DNA of 64,000 bases, taken from contig DATAYM010000036.1 of NCBI GenBank assembly GCA_036272595.1, forward strand, positions 1 to 64,000, read 5' to 3'. A program made the translations under genes and the position numbers. Each line of letters starts with the position of its first letter. Position 1 is the first letter of the stretch. This document shows positions 1 to 9,353 of the stretch, in pieces. This stretch comes from Poindextera sp036272595 (lineage in GTDB: Bacteria > Pseudomonadota > Alphaproteobacteria > Caulobacterales > Caulobacteraceae). A model generated the notes under the pieces. It did no database searches and was not told the DNA's origin. It saw only the letters and a program-made list of their open reading frames with translations.

Positions 1-22
1 GGCCAGTCTGTTCTGACCGGCC
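1..22 (-). terminator. Possible terminator hairpin downstream of the OmpA-autotransporter gene
   Basis: An 8-bp stem (GGCCAGTC at 1-8 against GACCGGCC at 15-22, one wobble pair) with a 6-nt loop lies about 30 nt past the stop codon of the minus-strand gene ending at 53. The window ends here, so any U-tract cannot be seen. Confidence 0.35.
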
Positions 23-52
23 CGCGCCTTTAGATCCTAGCTGCTCTCGATC

Positions 53-3000
53 CTAGACGTTGATCGCGATGGTCGAGCGCCTGTTGAGCGGTTCCTTGAC
101 GCCGTCGGGAGTCTGGACGGCGAGGTCGGTCTTGCCCTTCCAGTCCACCTTCAGCACCGTCTGGTTGACCCCCTGGTTGACCAGGGCGTCGGCCGTGGCC
201 TTCGCACGCCGCTCGGAGAGCCGCATGTTGTAGGCGAAGCCGCCCGAGGTGTCGGTGTGGCCGACCACGGTGACCGTGGTGGCGTTGCCCGACTTGGCGT
301 AGTCCGCCGCCTGCTGGACAACCGACTGGGCTTCCGGCGTCAGCACGTACTGATCGAACGGGAAGTAGACCACGAAGTCCTTGGCCACGGGCGCCGGAGG
401 CGGCGGGGGTGGCGGCGGGGGCGGAGGCGGCGGAGGGGGCGGCGGCGGAGGCGGCGGGGGCGGCGGCGGGGGTGGCGGCGGCGGAGCGCCCCACTGGTAC
501 CGGTAGCCGATCGCCACCTTGCCTTCGTTATAGTCGGTCTTGAACTTGTACGACCCGTTCAGGAAGGCCGAGGAGTGGCCGTCGTGGCTGTACAGGTTCA
601 GCGAGCCGCCGACCTCCCCGAAGGTTCCGGAGAAGTGGTCGCCGACCCCGACCGGGGTTCCCGCCGAGATCAGCACGACCTTGTTGTTGCCGTCGAACTC
701 GTCCCAGACGCGGCCCTCGACCGCCAGCTTGACCAGGTACTCGTCGTTGGTCACCACCGGCACCGAGAAGCGGCCGCCGACCGATCCCCTGAAGCTGTTG
801 TCGTTGCCCCAGTGCACCACCGTGCCGAGGACGTTGGCGTTGCCGATGTTGGTGGTGGTGTAGGCCACCGTGCCCACCGGCTCGAGGGTGCCGAAGCCGA
901 TCGGGATGCGATAGCCCGCCTCCACCTGGCCGCCGTAGGTGTCGACGCTGATCGAGCCGCCGCCGCCGAAGGCGTTGATGTTCAGGGTCAGGAAGTCGGC
1001 CTTGAACTGGCCGTCCACGAAGAACTGGTCCTGGATGTAGGTGGCGTAGATGCTCGCCGTGCCGCCCGAATACTTCTGGTCGGCCACCCCGATGTGGCTG
1101 TTGAAGTTGACCTGCGAGTTCAGGTAGCCGCCGGCCACCCCGATCAGGCCGACGCCGGAGCCGAAGTGGGTGGCGCCGTCGATCCCGGCCACAACGCCGT
1201 AGGTGTCCTGCTTGTAGTCCAGGTCGTAGACGTAACCCGCCGGCGGATCGATCTTGTCGGTCCGGTCGGTCCAGTCGCCCACCGCCTTGATCCACACCCC
1301 GGGGGTGAAGCTGCCGAGATCCCCCGGCGCCAGCAGCGAGGAGTCGCGCAGGTCGGCCTGGCGATCCTGCCAGGGCGCCGTCGCATACCAGATGTCCTGC
1401 GCCGCCGTGGCCACGATCGGGGCCTCGAAGGCGCCGGGACCGGCCTGGCTGACCAGCACTTCGTTCGGCCCGGTGTTGAACAGGGTGTAGAGCCACAGCC
1501 CCTTGATCAGGCCGGCGTGGCCCGAGCCCGGGAAGGTCGCATAGCCGGTCGAGCCCGGATCCAGCACGAAGGCGGCCCCGTTGGCCGTCGCCCCGCCGGT
1601 GGTGTGCACCAGCACGATGCCGCCGGTGGAGGCCGGCACATAGGAGGGGACCCCCCCGGCGTCGGTCACCTTGATGTTGTTGGCGCCCGAGGTCGAGGCC
1701 ACCGTCACCGCCGGCGTGTTGCTGGGTCCGGCCAGATAGGCCTGCACCGCGACGACGCCGCCGGCCACGCCCGCGAAGGCGGTGGTGGCGCCGACCAGCT
1801 GGTCGGTCCCCGGCAAGCCTGTGCTGAGGTCCAGCAGGCCGGAGTTGGTGAAGGTCACCGGCGCTCCGGCGGTGGTCAAGGTCAGGATCGACGCCTTGCC
1901 GTCCTCGCCGACACGGGTCACCCCCGCGTTGTTGAAGCTGTTCTTGGTGGTGTTGCCGAAGACGAAGCTGGTGTTGCCCGTCGTGCCGATGGTCCCGGCC
2001 CCGGCCGTCGCCACCGTGTCGGAGGCCACCGCCAGGTTGCCGGCCAGCGCCCCGTTGCCGAAGGTGCTGGTCCCCGAGGTGTGCCACACCCCGCTGCCGG
2101 TCACCGTCACCGAGGTGGTGGAGATGTTCGCCGGGATGGTCGCATTGCCCGCCGAACCGTTGCCGACCATGTTGCCGAAGTTGACGTCGCCGATCATGGT
2201 CCCGGCGTCGACCACCGCAACGCTGCCATAGGTGGGCACGGTGGCGTTGCCGACCGTGGCGATCGGCTGGATGACGGTGGCCGTGCGCGAGGCGCCGTTG
2301 GCCTCGAGCGTGCCCGCCGGCCCGATGCTGATCGTGGTGGTGGTGTTGGCGGTGGCGTTGGTGAACTCGACCACCGGCAGGGTCGCATTGCCCACCCCGC
2401 TGGTCGTCCCGCCGTTGATGTTGATCCCGGTGCCGCCGCCGCTCTCCGTACGGATGCCGACGCCGGTGACGCTGTCGACATTGCCGGCCGTCGTGACGCT
2501 GACGCCCGCCGATCCGATCGCACCGATGCCGATGGCGCCGGGGCCGCCCGAGACCTTGATCGCGGTCGAGCCGATCTTGACGGTGGTGGTGCCGACCGTG
2601 GCGTTGCCGCCCGCGGTTGCGAACACGCCGTAGACGATGTTGCCGGTGGTGCCGTTGCCGGTCACGGTGATGCCGGTGGTGTTGGCCGCCGTATTGCCGA
2701 CCGTCACGTTGGTGGCGCCGTCCGACGACGTCGCGACGATGCCGCCGAGTTCATTCGTGCCGTTGATGGTGATGGACGTGCCGTTGCCGGCCGTCACATT
2801 GGCGATCGTGATCCCTGAAACGCCGACCCCGATCTCATCGAACGACGTGGTGTTGCCGGCGCCGTTGCCGACCATGATCGTATTGCTGTTGCCGAGCGTG
2901 GCGCTGGCCACCGTGCCGACCGCCTCGACGCCGAAGTCGTTGTTGCCGCTGGTCTGACCGACCAGGATGGTGCGGCCGTTGTTGGTGGTCACCGTCGCCG

Positions 3001-4471
3001 TGCCGCGTCTGTCCTTGGCCTCGATGCCGACGAGGTCGTTGCTCGGGCCCTGCACCGAGATCACGCCGCCCGCATTGCCGATCATGTTGACGCTGGCGAC
3101 GCTGCCGGTGCCGTTGCCGGTCACCAGCGCGTACAGCCCGACATTGCCGAAGGTGGCGTTGCCGACCGTGATGTTGCCGGGATCGGTGGAGACGATCGTC
3201 GCCGTCTGGTTGCCGGTGGATTTGAAATTGGCCGCGAAGACGCCTTTACCGGCCGTGGTGTCAACCAGATAGGGCGTGGTGGTGTTGCCTGTCGCCACAT
3301 TGCCGAGGGTGACTATCGCCGTGCCGTTGCCGAAGGCGAACGCATCGACGCCGTTGCCGAGGGTGTTGTTGACCTGGGCGTCGACCGTAACGCTGTTCAG
3401 GCCGTCGACCGTCGTGGTGATGATGCCCTGGCCGGGCCCCTTGTTGTTGACGTTGTCGTCGGTGATGATGACGATCGTGCCGTTGCCGCCCGTCGCCAGG
3501 TGGATGCCGGGCGCGGGGCTGCCGCCCAGATTGAAGGGTTGGCTCTGGCCGATGGCGCTGGAGATGCCGCTGGGCCCCGTCCCGGGGCCGGCGGTGTTGG
3601 CGTTGATCGCCCCGTCGAGCAGGTGGACGTAGATGTTGCCGGTGTTCGACTTCACGTCGATGCCGTCGCCGTGCAGCGAGGTGACGCTGTCGCCCTGGTC
3701 GGTGATGATGGAGACGTTGCCGCTGTTGGTGGTCACCGCGATGCCCGACGCCGCGAACGGCGACAGGGTCGCGATCTGCGAGGTGCCGTTGCCGGAGGCG
3801 ATGATGCTGACATTGCCGGCGTTGGCGAAGGCCTCGATGGCGTCGCCGTTCACGCCGGTCACGTTGCCGGCGGCGTTGATGGTGATGGTGCCCGCGCCCG
3901 TCGTCAGCGCGCCGATGCCGACGTTGTTGCCGGTCACCTGCGAGCCGGCCTGTGGATTGGCCGACGGGAAGGGGCCGCCGGTCAGGTTGGCGGAGGTGGT
4001 GTTGCCGGTCGAAATGACGATATTGCCGCCGTTGGTGATCAGGACGATACCGCTGGAGCCTGGGTTCGAGGCGTTGATCGTCGGACCGGCCAGTATCGTC
4101 GTATCGGTCAGGTAGCTCAGATTGTTCGCCGTGCCGTTACCGACAATGACCACGCCGTGCGGGGTGATGTTACCTGCGCCGGCGGCGATCACCGTCAGGC
4201 TGGGGCCCTCCGCCTCGTAGCCGAGGCCGTCGCCAAAGGTCTGGCCGGGGACCTCGCCGGGACCGCAGAGCTCCGTCGCGTTCGAGGTCGGGATGATTGC
4301 GCCGCCGGTGCCGGCGTCGGGCAGGGGCGAGCACTCCGCCGCCAGCGCCGCTCCAGGGCTCAGGGCGACGGCGCCGACCATACCGCCCAATCCGGCCAGA
4401 GCCGTGGTGGCGAACATGCTGGTCGCCAGCAGCGACGCGCGGCTACGAGCGAGGGTCCAGTTGCGTGACAT
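53..4471 (-). CDS. Autotransporter adhesin with C-terminal OmpA peptidoglycan-binding domain
   Basis: 1472-aa predicted outer-membrane protein. Residues 1-45 are a long signal peptide ending ALAAEC. Residues about 46-1050 form a Gly/Asn/Thr-rich passenger with many short repeats of the GNGT/GNAT/GNVSI kind, as expected for a beta-helix. Residues about 1056-1327 look like an autotransporter beta-barrel ending in the aromatic strand YRYQWG. A run of about 30 prolines (1329-1361) leads to an OmpA-like domain (1362-1472) with FPFDQYVLTPEA and the NMRLSERRAKATADAL helix that holds the peptidoglycan-binding Arg. The usual autotransporter stops at the barrel; the extra periplasmic domain should tether the barrel to the cell wall. 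It is monocistronic as far as visible. Passenger ligand unknown. Confidence 0.85.
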   Translation of the reverse strand: MSRNWTLARSRASLLATSMFATTALAGLGGMVGAVALSPGAALAAECSPLPDAGTGGAIIPTSNATELCGPGEVPGQTFGDGLGYEAEGPSLTVIAAGAGNITPHGVVIVGNGTANNLSYLTDTTILAGPTINASNPGSSGIVLITNGGNIVISTGNTTSANLTGGPFPSANPQAGSQVTGNNVGIGALTTGAGTITINAAGNVTGVNGDAIEAFANAGNVSIIASGNGTSQIATLSPFAASGIAVTTNSGNVSIITDQGDSVTSLHGDGIDVKSNTGNIYVHLLDGAINANTAGPGTGPSGISSAIGQSQPFNLGGSPAPGIHLATGGNGTIVIITDDNVNNKGPGQGIITTTVDGLNSVTVDAQVNNTLGNGVDAFAFGNGTAIVTLGNVATGNTTTPYLVDTTAGKGVFAANFKSTGNQTATIVSTDPGNITVGNATFGNVGLYALVTGNGTGSVASVNMIGNAGGVISVQGPSNDLVGIEAKDRRGTATVTTNNGRTILVGQTSGNNDFGVEAVGTVASATLGNSNTIMVGNGAGNTTSFDEIGVGVSGITIANVTAGNGTSITINGTNELGGIVATSSDGATNVTVGNTAANTTGITVTGNGTTGNIVYGVFATAGGNATVGTTTVKIGSTAIKVSGGPGAIGIGAIGSAGVSVTTAGNVDSVTGVGIRTESGGGTGININGGTTSGVGNATLPVVEFTNATANTTTTISIGPAGTLEANGASRTATVIQPIATVGNATVPTYGSVAVVDAGTMIGDVNFGNMVGNGSAGNATIPANISTTSVTVTGSGVWHTSGTSTFGNGALAGNLAVASDTVATAGAGTIGTTGNTSFVFGNTTKNSFNNAGVTRVGEDGKASILTLTTAGAPVTFTNSGLLDLSTGLPGTDQLVGATTAFAGVAGGVVAVQAYLAGPSNTPAVTVASTSGANNIKVTDAGGVPSYVPASTGGIVLVHTTGGATANGAAFVLDPGSTGYATFPGSGHAGLIKGLWLYTLFNTGPNEVLVSQAGPGAFEAPIVATAAQDIWYATAPWQDRQADLRDSSLLAPGDLGSFTPGVWIKAVGDWTDRTDKIDPPAGYVYDLDYKQDTYGVVAGIDGATHFGSGVGLIGVAGGYLNSQVNFNSHIGVADQKYSGGTASIYATYIQDQFFVDGQFKADFLTLNINAFGGGGSISVDTYGGQVEAGYRIPIGFGTLEPVGTVAYTTTNIGNANVLGTVVHWGNDNSFRGSVGGRFSVPVVTNDEYLVKLAVEGRVWDEFDGNNKVVLISAGTPVGVGDHFSGTFGEVGGSLNLYSHDGHSSAFLNGSYKFKTDYNEGKVAIGYRYQWGAPPPPPPPPPPPPPPPPPPPPPPPPPPPPPPAPVAKDFVVYFPFDQYVLTPEAQSVVQQAADYAKSGNATTVTVVGHTDTSGGFAYNMRLSERRAKATADALVNQGVNQTVLKVDWKGKTDLAVQTPDGVKEPLNRRSTIAINV

Positions 4472-5049
4472 CGAGTTCCCCTAATCCCCATTGGCGCGGA
4501 CGCGCCGACCGTGCCGGTTTCGAGACCGGCCCTATCCTAGCTTGTAACGGGCCTGTTACTCGCGGTCTTGGGGTTGCGGGCATCGCGTTTTATGCAGGCA
4601 GCGCACTACTTACAAATCCAAGCTGTATTCAACGCGTTCGCGACCCTAAAGCTCGAGAGATCAATGAAGAAGGGCAAAACAAACCGGCGTTCTGGTAAAT
4701 CTTCCAACTTTTTTTTACTTGTCACCGCCTTTACATGTTAATTGTCCAAGGTCGACGCTACTCAGGCTGCTCGGCATGGCGTCTCGACATGGCTCTGCCG
4801 TGAACGGCTGCGCTTATTTGTCGCGTCAGTCTCCATTTTGAAATAAAATCAGCGGCTTCGAGGCGAGCGGCGCGGCGGCGCCCACACGGGCCGTCAGGCG
4901 GCCAGGTCCTTGAGAGGATGCGCCGGGAAGGCCGGACTTGGCGCATATATGCAACAGGGGTCCGGATTCCGGGCACTGGGCGCACCCAGGTGCTTTCAAC
5001 CTGCGCCATACCGGCGTTATCTTCCAGCCGATTGGCGGGGATTGCGGGA
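4472..5049. other. Intergenic region between divergent autotransporter and AraC genes
   Basis: 578 bp with no convincing gene; small open frames here have no recognisable features. The part nearest 4560-4740 is clearly AT-richer than its surroundings and probably holds the promoters. Two dyads stand out: GCCGGT/ACCGGC at 4513-4530 and GTAAC/GTTAC at 4544-4559. They lie in the probable 5' leader of the autotransporter mRNA and could be operator or leader structures. No clear -35/-10 pair was found. Confidence 0.4.
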
Positions 5050-6189
5050 ATGGGGCCCAGCGGCGCGCACGCCACCCTGGAACTCGACGGCGCCGGGGCG
5101 ACCGAGGCGTGGCGGCGCGCGCTCGACGACGATCCCGATCGTCTTTTCGCCACGATCGGCCCCGAGGCCGGCTTTTCCGGCCGCTATGCCGCCGATCCCG
5201 TCGGCGACGGCCTGGTGATCGACGTCCGCGCCCACCCCTTGCATCTTCGCGACGAGCGACCGGCGGAGAACGCGGCGCCGGTGGTCATGCTGCAGGCGGT
5301 GGTGGAGGGCCGGCCGGCCTATCAGAGCCGTTCGGGAGAGATCCAGATCCTGCGGTCCGGCCAGGTGGTCATCCGCCGGCAGGATCCCGCGGTGCAGATC
5401 CGCTCCGAACGCTTCGCCCACATCACCACCGTCGCGGTTCCCCAACATCTGCTGGTCCCGCGCCATGTCGACGCCGCGTCGCTGGCGGCCTGTCGCGATC
5501 CGCTGGAAGACGCCCTGCCCTCGAGGCTGCTGTACGACCTGATCGTCGGCCTGGGAAAAGCTGGCGGCGCCGCGCGGGCGCCCGGCTTCCTGGACGTGCT
5601 CGGCGGGCTGGTGGCTCTGGTGGCCGCGCAACGGCCGCAGCCGGCGGTGCCGCTCTCCGACCTCGCGGCGGCGCGCGCGTCGGGCGTCATCGGCTATCTG
5701 CGGCGCAACTTCTCCAATCCGCAGCTCGACCCCCAGACCCTGGCGGACGACCTGTCGATCTCGGTCCGCTACGCCCACAAGCTGATGCGCATGACCGGGC
5801 GCTCGTTCCGGGAGGCGCTGATCGGGCTTCGGCTGGACGCCGCGCGGATGGCCTTCGCGGCCAACCGCCGGCCGCGGCAGACCATCGCCGACATCGCCAT
5901 CTCGGTCGGCTTCAACGACCTGTCGCAATTCAACCGGCACTTTCGCGACGCCTTCGGCATGACGCCGCGGGCCGCGCGCCGGCTGGACGAGATCTACGGC
6001 TTCGAGGCGGGCGCGAGCCTGGCGCGGGGAATGCTCGACCTGTCGGAAGACGACCCGGCCGGATCCAGGCCGGCGAGGAACGACCGGGTGGGTCCCGGCG
6101 CCCGAGCCGTCGTCGCCGGAGCGCCCAGGCTGGAGCCCGAACGGGCCACGTGGGCCGAGACGCAAACGGGCCTGGCCTCCCGATTCTAG
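5050..6189 (+). CDS. AraC-family transcriptional regulator
   Basis: 379 aa from the ATG at 5050; the frame is open 44 codons further upstream, but that stretch does not look like protein and the ATG precedes MGPSGAHATLELDG. The C-terminal AraC/XylS double helix-turn-helix spans roughly residues 206-312, with the second-helix signature IADIAISVGFNDLSQFNRHF followed by FGMTPRAARR. The N-terminal 200 residues match the effector/cupin-like arm used by AraC relatives of the AraC_binding_2 kind, without a ligand I can name. About 65 residues after the HTH are low-complexity and may be disordered. It is transcribed away from the autotransporter and could control it or the sugar operon that begins 106 bp downstream; the target is inference only. 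Confidence 0.85.
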   Translation: MGPSGAHATLELDGAGATEAWRRALDDDPDRLFATIGPEAGFSGRYAADPVGDGLVIDVRAHPLHLRDERPAENAAPVVMLQAVVEGRPAYQSRSGEIQILRSGQVVIRRQDPAVQIRSERFAHITTVAVPQHLLVPRHVDAASLAACRDPLEDALPSRLLYDLIVGLGKAGGAARAPGFLDVLGGLVALVAAQRPQPAVPLSDLAAARASGVIGYLRRNFSNPQLDPQTLADDLSISVRYAHKLMRMTGRSFREALIGLRLDAARMAFAANRRPRQTIADIAISVGFNDLSQFNRHFRDAFGMTPRAARRLDEIYGFEAGASLARGMLDLSEDDPAGSRPARNDRVGPGARAVVAGAPRLEPERATWAETQTGLASRF

Positions 6190-6295
6190 CTGCGGAACGC
6201 CGCCGGGCTGGCGCCGGGGCAAAGTGCGCTATAAGCCGCCCTCGCCGGCCACGGTCGCCGCCCCAAAAGGCCGCTGCTTTCAAGGAGCCGAACGC

Positions 6296-7081
6296 GTGAA
6301 AGTCGTCATCATGGCCGGCGGTCTTGGCAGCCGGCTCGCCGAGGAGACCACCCAGAGGCCGAAGCCGATGGTGGAGATCGGCGGCAGCCCGATCCTGTGG
6401 CACATCATGAAGATCTACAGCCATTTCGGCCTGCGCGACTTCATCATCTGCCTCGGATACAAGGGTTTCATGATCAAGGAGTACTTCGCCAACATGCAGC
6501 TGCATGAGTGCGACGTGACCATCGATCTCGCCCAGTCGTCGATCAGCTATCACAACTCGGTTCGCGAGCCCTGGCGCGTCACCCTGGTCGATACCGGCGC
6601 CGACACCTTGACCGGCGGCCGCCTGAAGCGCGTCGCCTCGTGGCTCGACCCCGACGAGCCCTTCTGCATGACCTACGGCGACGGCGTGGCCGACCTCGAC
6701 ATCGCCGCCTTGATCGCCTTTCACCGCCGGCATGGCGCCGAGGCGACCATCACCGCGGTCGCGCCGCCGAGCCGCTATGGCGCGCTCGACCTGGGCGCCG
6801 GCGATCGCGTCGAGCGCTTCACCGAAAAACCGCCAGGCGAGAGCGCTCCGATCAATGGCGGCTTCTTCGTGCTGCAGCCGAGGGTCATGTCGCGGATCGA
6901 AGGCGACGGCACGGCTTTCGAGGGCGCGCCGCTGGAGAGCCTGGCGCGCGACGGCGAGCTGGTCGCCTTCCGCCACGACGGTTTCTGGGCGGCGATGGAC
7001 ACCCTGCGCGACCGCAACAATCTGGAATCGCTCTGGGCCTCCGGCGCGGCCCCGTGGGCGGTGTGGGAGCGGCCGGCGTGA
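6296..7081 (+). CDS. rfbF: Glucose-1-phosphate cytidylyltransferase
   Basis: Makes CDP-glucose from CTP and glucose 1-phosphate, the entry step to CDP-linked 3,6-dideoxy and branched 6-deoxy sugars. 261 aa from a GTG start at 6296, preceded by an AAGGAG ribosome site; the family is about 257 aa. The nucleotidyltransferase signature IMAGGLGSRLAEET followed by RPKPMVEIGG is at residues 5-30, and the metal-binding YGDGVAD follows near 125. It is the first gene of a chain whose members overlap by 4 bp, which implies translational coupling. Confidence 0.93.
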   Translation: MKVVIMAGGLGSRLAEETTQRPKPMVEIGGSPILWHIMKIYSHFGLRDFIICLGYKGFMIKEYFANMQLHECDVTIDLAQSSISYHNSVREPWRVTLVDTGADTLTGGRLKRVASWLDPDEPFCMTYGDGVADLDIAALIAFHRRHGAEATITAVAPPSRYGALDLGAGDRVERFTEKPPGESAPINGGFFVLQPRVMSRIEGDGTAFEGAPLESLARDGELVAFRHDGFWAAMDTLRDRNNLESLWASGAAPWAVWERPA

Positions 7082-8136
7082 GATCGGCCGACCCGGGATT
7101 CTGGCGTGGACGGCGGGTGCTGGTCACCGGCCATACGGGTTTCAAGGGCGCCTGGTTGTCCTTGAGGCTGGCCGCGCTTGGCGCCAGGGTCACCGGCCTG
7201 GCGCTGGACCCGCCGACCCGCCCGTCGCTGTTCGATCTGGCGCAGGTGGGACGGACGCTGGAGCACCGGCGCGGCGACATCCGCGACGGCGCTGACGTCG
7301 CGGCCGCCATCGCCGCCGCCGAGCCGGAGGTGGTGTTCCACCTGGCCGCCCAGGCGCTGGTGCGCGCGGGTCTGGCCCAGCCGCTGGAGACCCTGGACGC
7401 CAATATCCTGGGCGCCGCCCGTGTGCTCGACGGCCTGCGCGGCGGCCAGGCCAAGGCCGTGGTCGTGGTGACCAGCGACAAGGTCTATCTGAACCGCAAC
7501 GACGGCCGCGCCTTCCGCGAGGACGACCCGCTCGGCGGCGGCGATCCCTATTCGGGATCGAAGTCGGCGGCGGAGATGATCGTCCGCGTCTACCGCGAGA
7601 GCTTCGGCCTGCCGGCGGTTTCGGCCCGGGCCGGCAATGTGGTCGGCGGCGGCGATTTCGCGGCCGACCGGCTGTTGCCGGACGCCTGGCGCGCCTTCGC
7701 CGCCGGCCAAGCCCTGACCCTGCGCCGGCCGGGATCGACCCGGCCCTGGAGCCACGTGCTGGATATCGTCGAGGGCTATCTGCTCTATGCCGAGGCGGTG
7801 GTCGCCGGCCAGGCGGAACTGCCGGCCGCGCTCAACTTCGGCCCCGCCCCCGGCGCCGCCTCGCTCACCGCGCTGGAGACCACGCAGATCTTCGCCGCCG
7901 CTCTGGCGCGGCCGCTCGACTGGGTGCAGGACCCGGCGCCGTTCGCCGAAAAGAGCCAGCTGGCCATTGACTCCAGCGCCGCCCGCGCCGTCCTGGGCTG
8001 GGGCGAGCGGTTCGCCGGCGCCGAGGCCGTGCGCGCGGCGGCGGCGTGGTATGCGGACTGGGCCGACGGCGCCGATCCGGCCGCGCTTTCCGGCGCGCTG
8101 GCGCGTCACGACCTCGGCCTGGCGGCGGCTTCATGA
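7078..8136 (+). CDS. rfbG: CDP-glucose 4,6-dehydratase
   Basis: Converts CDP-glucose to CDP-4-keto-6-deoxyglucose. 352 aa from a GTG at 7078 that overlaps the rfbF stop (GTGA). It has the extended-SDR NAD-binding motif VTGHTGFKGAWL at the N-terminus, TSDKVY in the middle, and the catalytic YSGSK. The length matches the family (about 357 aa). Together with rfbF it supplies the ketosugar intermediate used by the next two genes. Confidence 0.93.
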   Translation: MRSADPGFWRGRRVLVTGHTGFKGAWLSLRLAALGARVTGLALDPPTRPSLFDLAQVGRTLEHRRGDIRDGADVAAAIAAAEPEVVFHLAAQALVRAGLAQPLETLDANILGAARVLDGLRGGQAKAVVVVTSDKVYLNRNDGRAFREDDPLGGGDPYSGSKSAAEMIVRVYRESFGLPAVSARAGNVVGGGDFAADRLLPDAWRAFAAGQALTLRRPGSTRPWSHVLDIVEGYLLYAEAVVAGQAELPAALNFGPAPGAASLTALETTQIFAAALARPLDWVQDPAPFAEKSQLAIDSSAARAVLGWGERFAGAEAVRAAAAWYADWADGADPAALSGALARHDLGLAAAS

Positions 8137-9353
8137 TCTGCCGCTCCTGTCACGCCGAGCTGGGCGAGCCGATCCTCGACCTCGGCGATAGCCCGATCTC
8201 CAACGCCTACCGGCTGATCGGCGATCCGGCCCCCGACGACCTCTACCCGCTCAAGCTGCTGGTCTGCCCCAGCTGCTTCCTGGCCCAGGCCCAGGACGTG
8301 GTTCCGCGCGAACGGCATTTCCACGAAGACTACGCCTATCGCTCCTCGGCCTCGTCCAGCTGGCGCGAGCACGTGGAAACCTACGCCGGGCGCATGATCG
8401 GCGAGTTCGGCCTCGCGCCCGGCCACACGATGGTCGAGGTCGGCAGCAATGACGGCGCCCTCTCCGGCGCCTTCGCCGCCGCCGGCGTCCGCGCCATCGG
8501 TATCGATCCCGCCGCCAGAGCCGCCGAGGCCGCGGCCGCCAGGGGCGTCGAGACCGTGGTCGGCTTCTTCGGGGCGGATCTGGCCGAAAAGCTGGCGGGC
8601 GAAGGCGTCGTCGCCGACCTGATGGCCGCCAACAACGTGCTGGCCCACGTGCCCGACCTGAACGATTTCGTCGCCGGTTTCGCGCGGCTGCTGGCGCCGG
8701 AGGGGCTGGCGACCTTCGAGTTCCCGCTCGCCTCCGAACTGCTCGCCCAGGGCCAGTACGACACCATCTATCACGAGCACTATTCCTACCTGTCGCTGAC
8801 CGCCCTTCGGCCGCTGTTCGCCCGCCACGGGCTGGAGATGACCGACGTCGAGCGGTTGCCGACCCACGGCGGCAGCGTGCGCCTGTTCGTGCGCCGCCAG
8901 GGGGTGGCGGAAGCCAGCCCGGCGGTGGCGGCGCTGGAGGCCGAGGAGCGCGCCCAGGGCCTCGCCGACCTCGCCGGCTACCGCGGTTTCGCCGCCAAGG
9001 TGGGCGCGCACCGGACCGCCCTTCGCGCCTTCCTGGGCGGCCTGAAGGCCGAGGGCCTGTCGATCGCCGGCTACGCCGCGCCGGCCAAGGCCACCACCCT
9101 GCTCAACTATTGCGGCGTCGGCGCGGAGACCCTGGACTATGTTGTCGACAACGCCCCGACCAAGCAGGGCCGGCGGATTCCCGGCGTCGGAGTGCCCATC
9201 GTCGCCCACGAGCACATGATCGCCTCGCCCCCCGACGTGGTGCTGATCCTGGCCTGGAACATCGTCGGCGAGATCGCGCGCGACCTCGAGCCGCTGGTCG
9301 AGCGCGGGGTGCGGCTGGCCACGCCGATGCCGACTCCCGGCTTCCTGCCGTGA
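8133..9353 (+). CDS. NDP-hexose C-methyltransferase (SAM-dependent, zinc-binding type)
   Basis: 406 aa from ATG 8133, overlapping rfbG by 4 bp (ATGA). The N-terminus carries two Cys pairs, CRSCHAELG and CPSCFLAQ, typical of the zinc site of the TylC3/Methyltransf_13 family. The SAM-binding motif VEVGSNDGAL follows near residue 100, and the C-terminal segment GYAAPAKATTLLNY matches the Methyltransf_14 domain. Relatives add a methyl group to C-3 of an NDP-4-keto-6-deoxy sugar, so this operon probably makes a branched-chain deoxysugar for LPS or capsule. The exact carbon methylated is inference from the family. Confidence 0.88.
   Translation: MICRSCHAELGEPILDLGDSPISNAYRLIGDPAPDDLYPLKLLVCPSCFLAQAQDVVPRERHFHEDYAYRSSASSSWREHVETYAGRMIGEFGLAPGHTMVEVGSNDGALSGAFAAAGVRAIGIDPAARAAEAAAARGVETVVGFFGADLAEKLAGEGVVADLMAANNVLAHVPDLNDFVAGFARLLAPEGLATFEFPLASELLAQGQYDTIYHEHYSYLSLTALRPLFARHGLEMTDVERLPTHGGSVRLFVRRQGVAEASPAVAALEAEERAQGLADLAGYRGFAAKVGAHRTALRAFLGGLKAEGLSIAGYAAPAKATTLLNYCGVGAETLDYVVDNAPTKQGRRIPGVGVPIVAHEHMIASPPDVVLILAWNIVGEIARDLEPLVERGVRLATPMPTPGFLP

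Noticed and set aside
257..2818. Long plus-strand frame opposite the OmpA autotransporter
   Set aside because: Arg/Gly/Val-rich composition typical of the complementary strand of GC-rich DNA; the minus strand has clear signal peptide, barrel and OmpA domain.
4758..5153. 131-codon minus-strand frame upstream of the AraC gene
   Set aside because: Overlaps the AraC N-terminus and has no features of its own.
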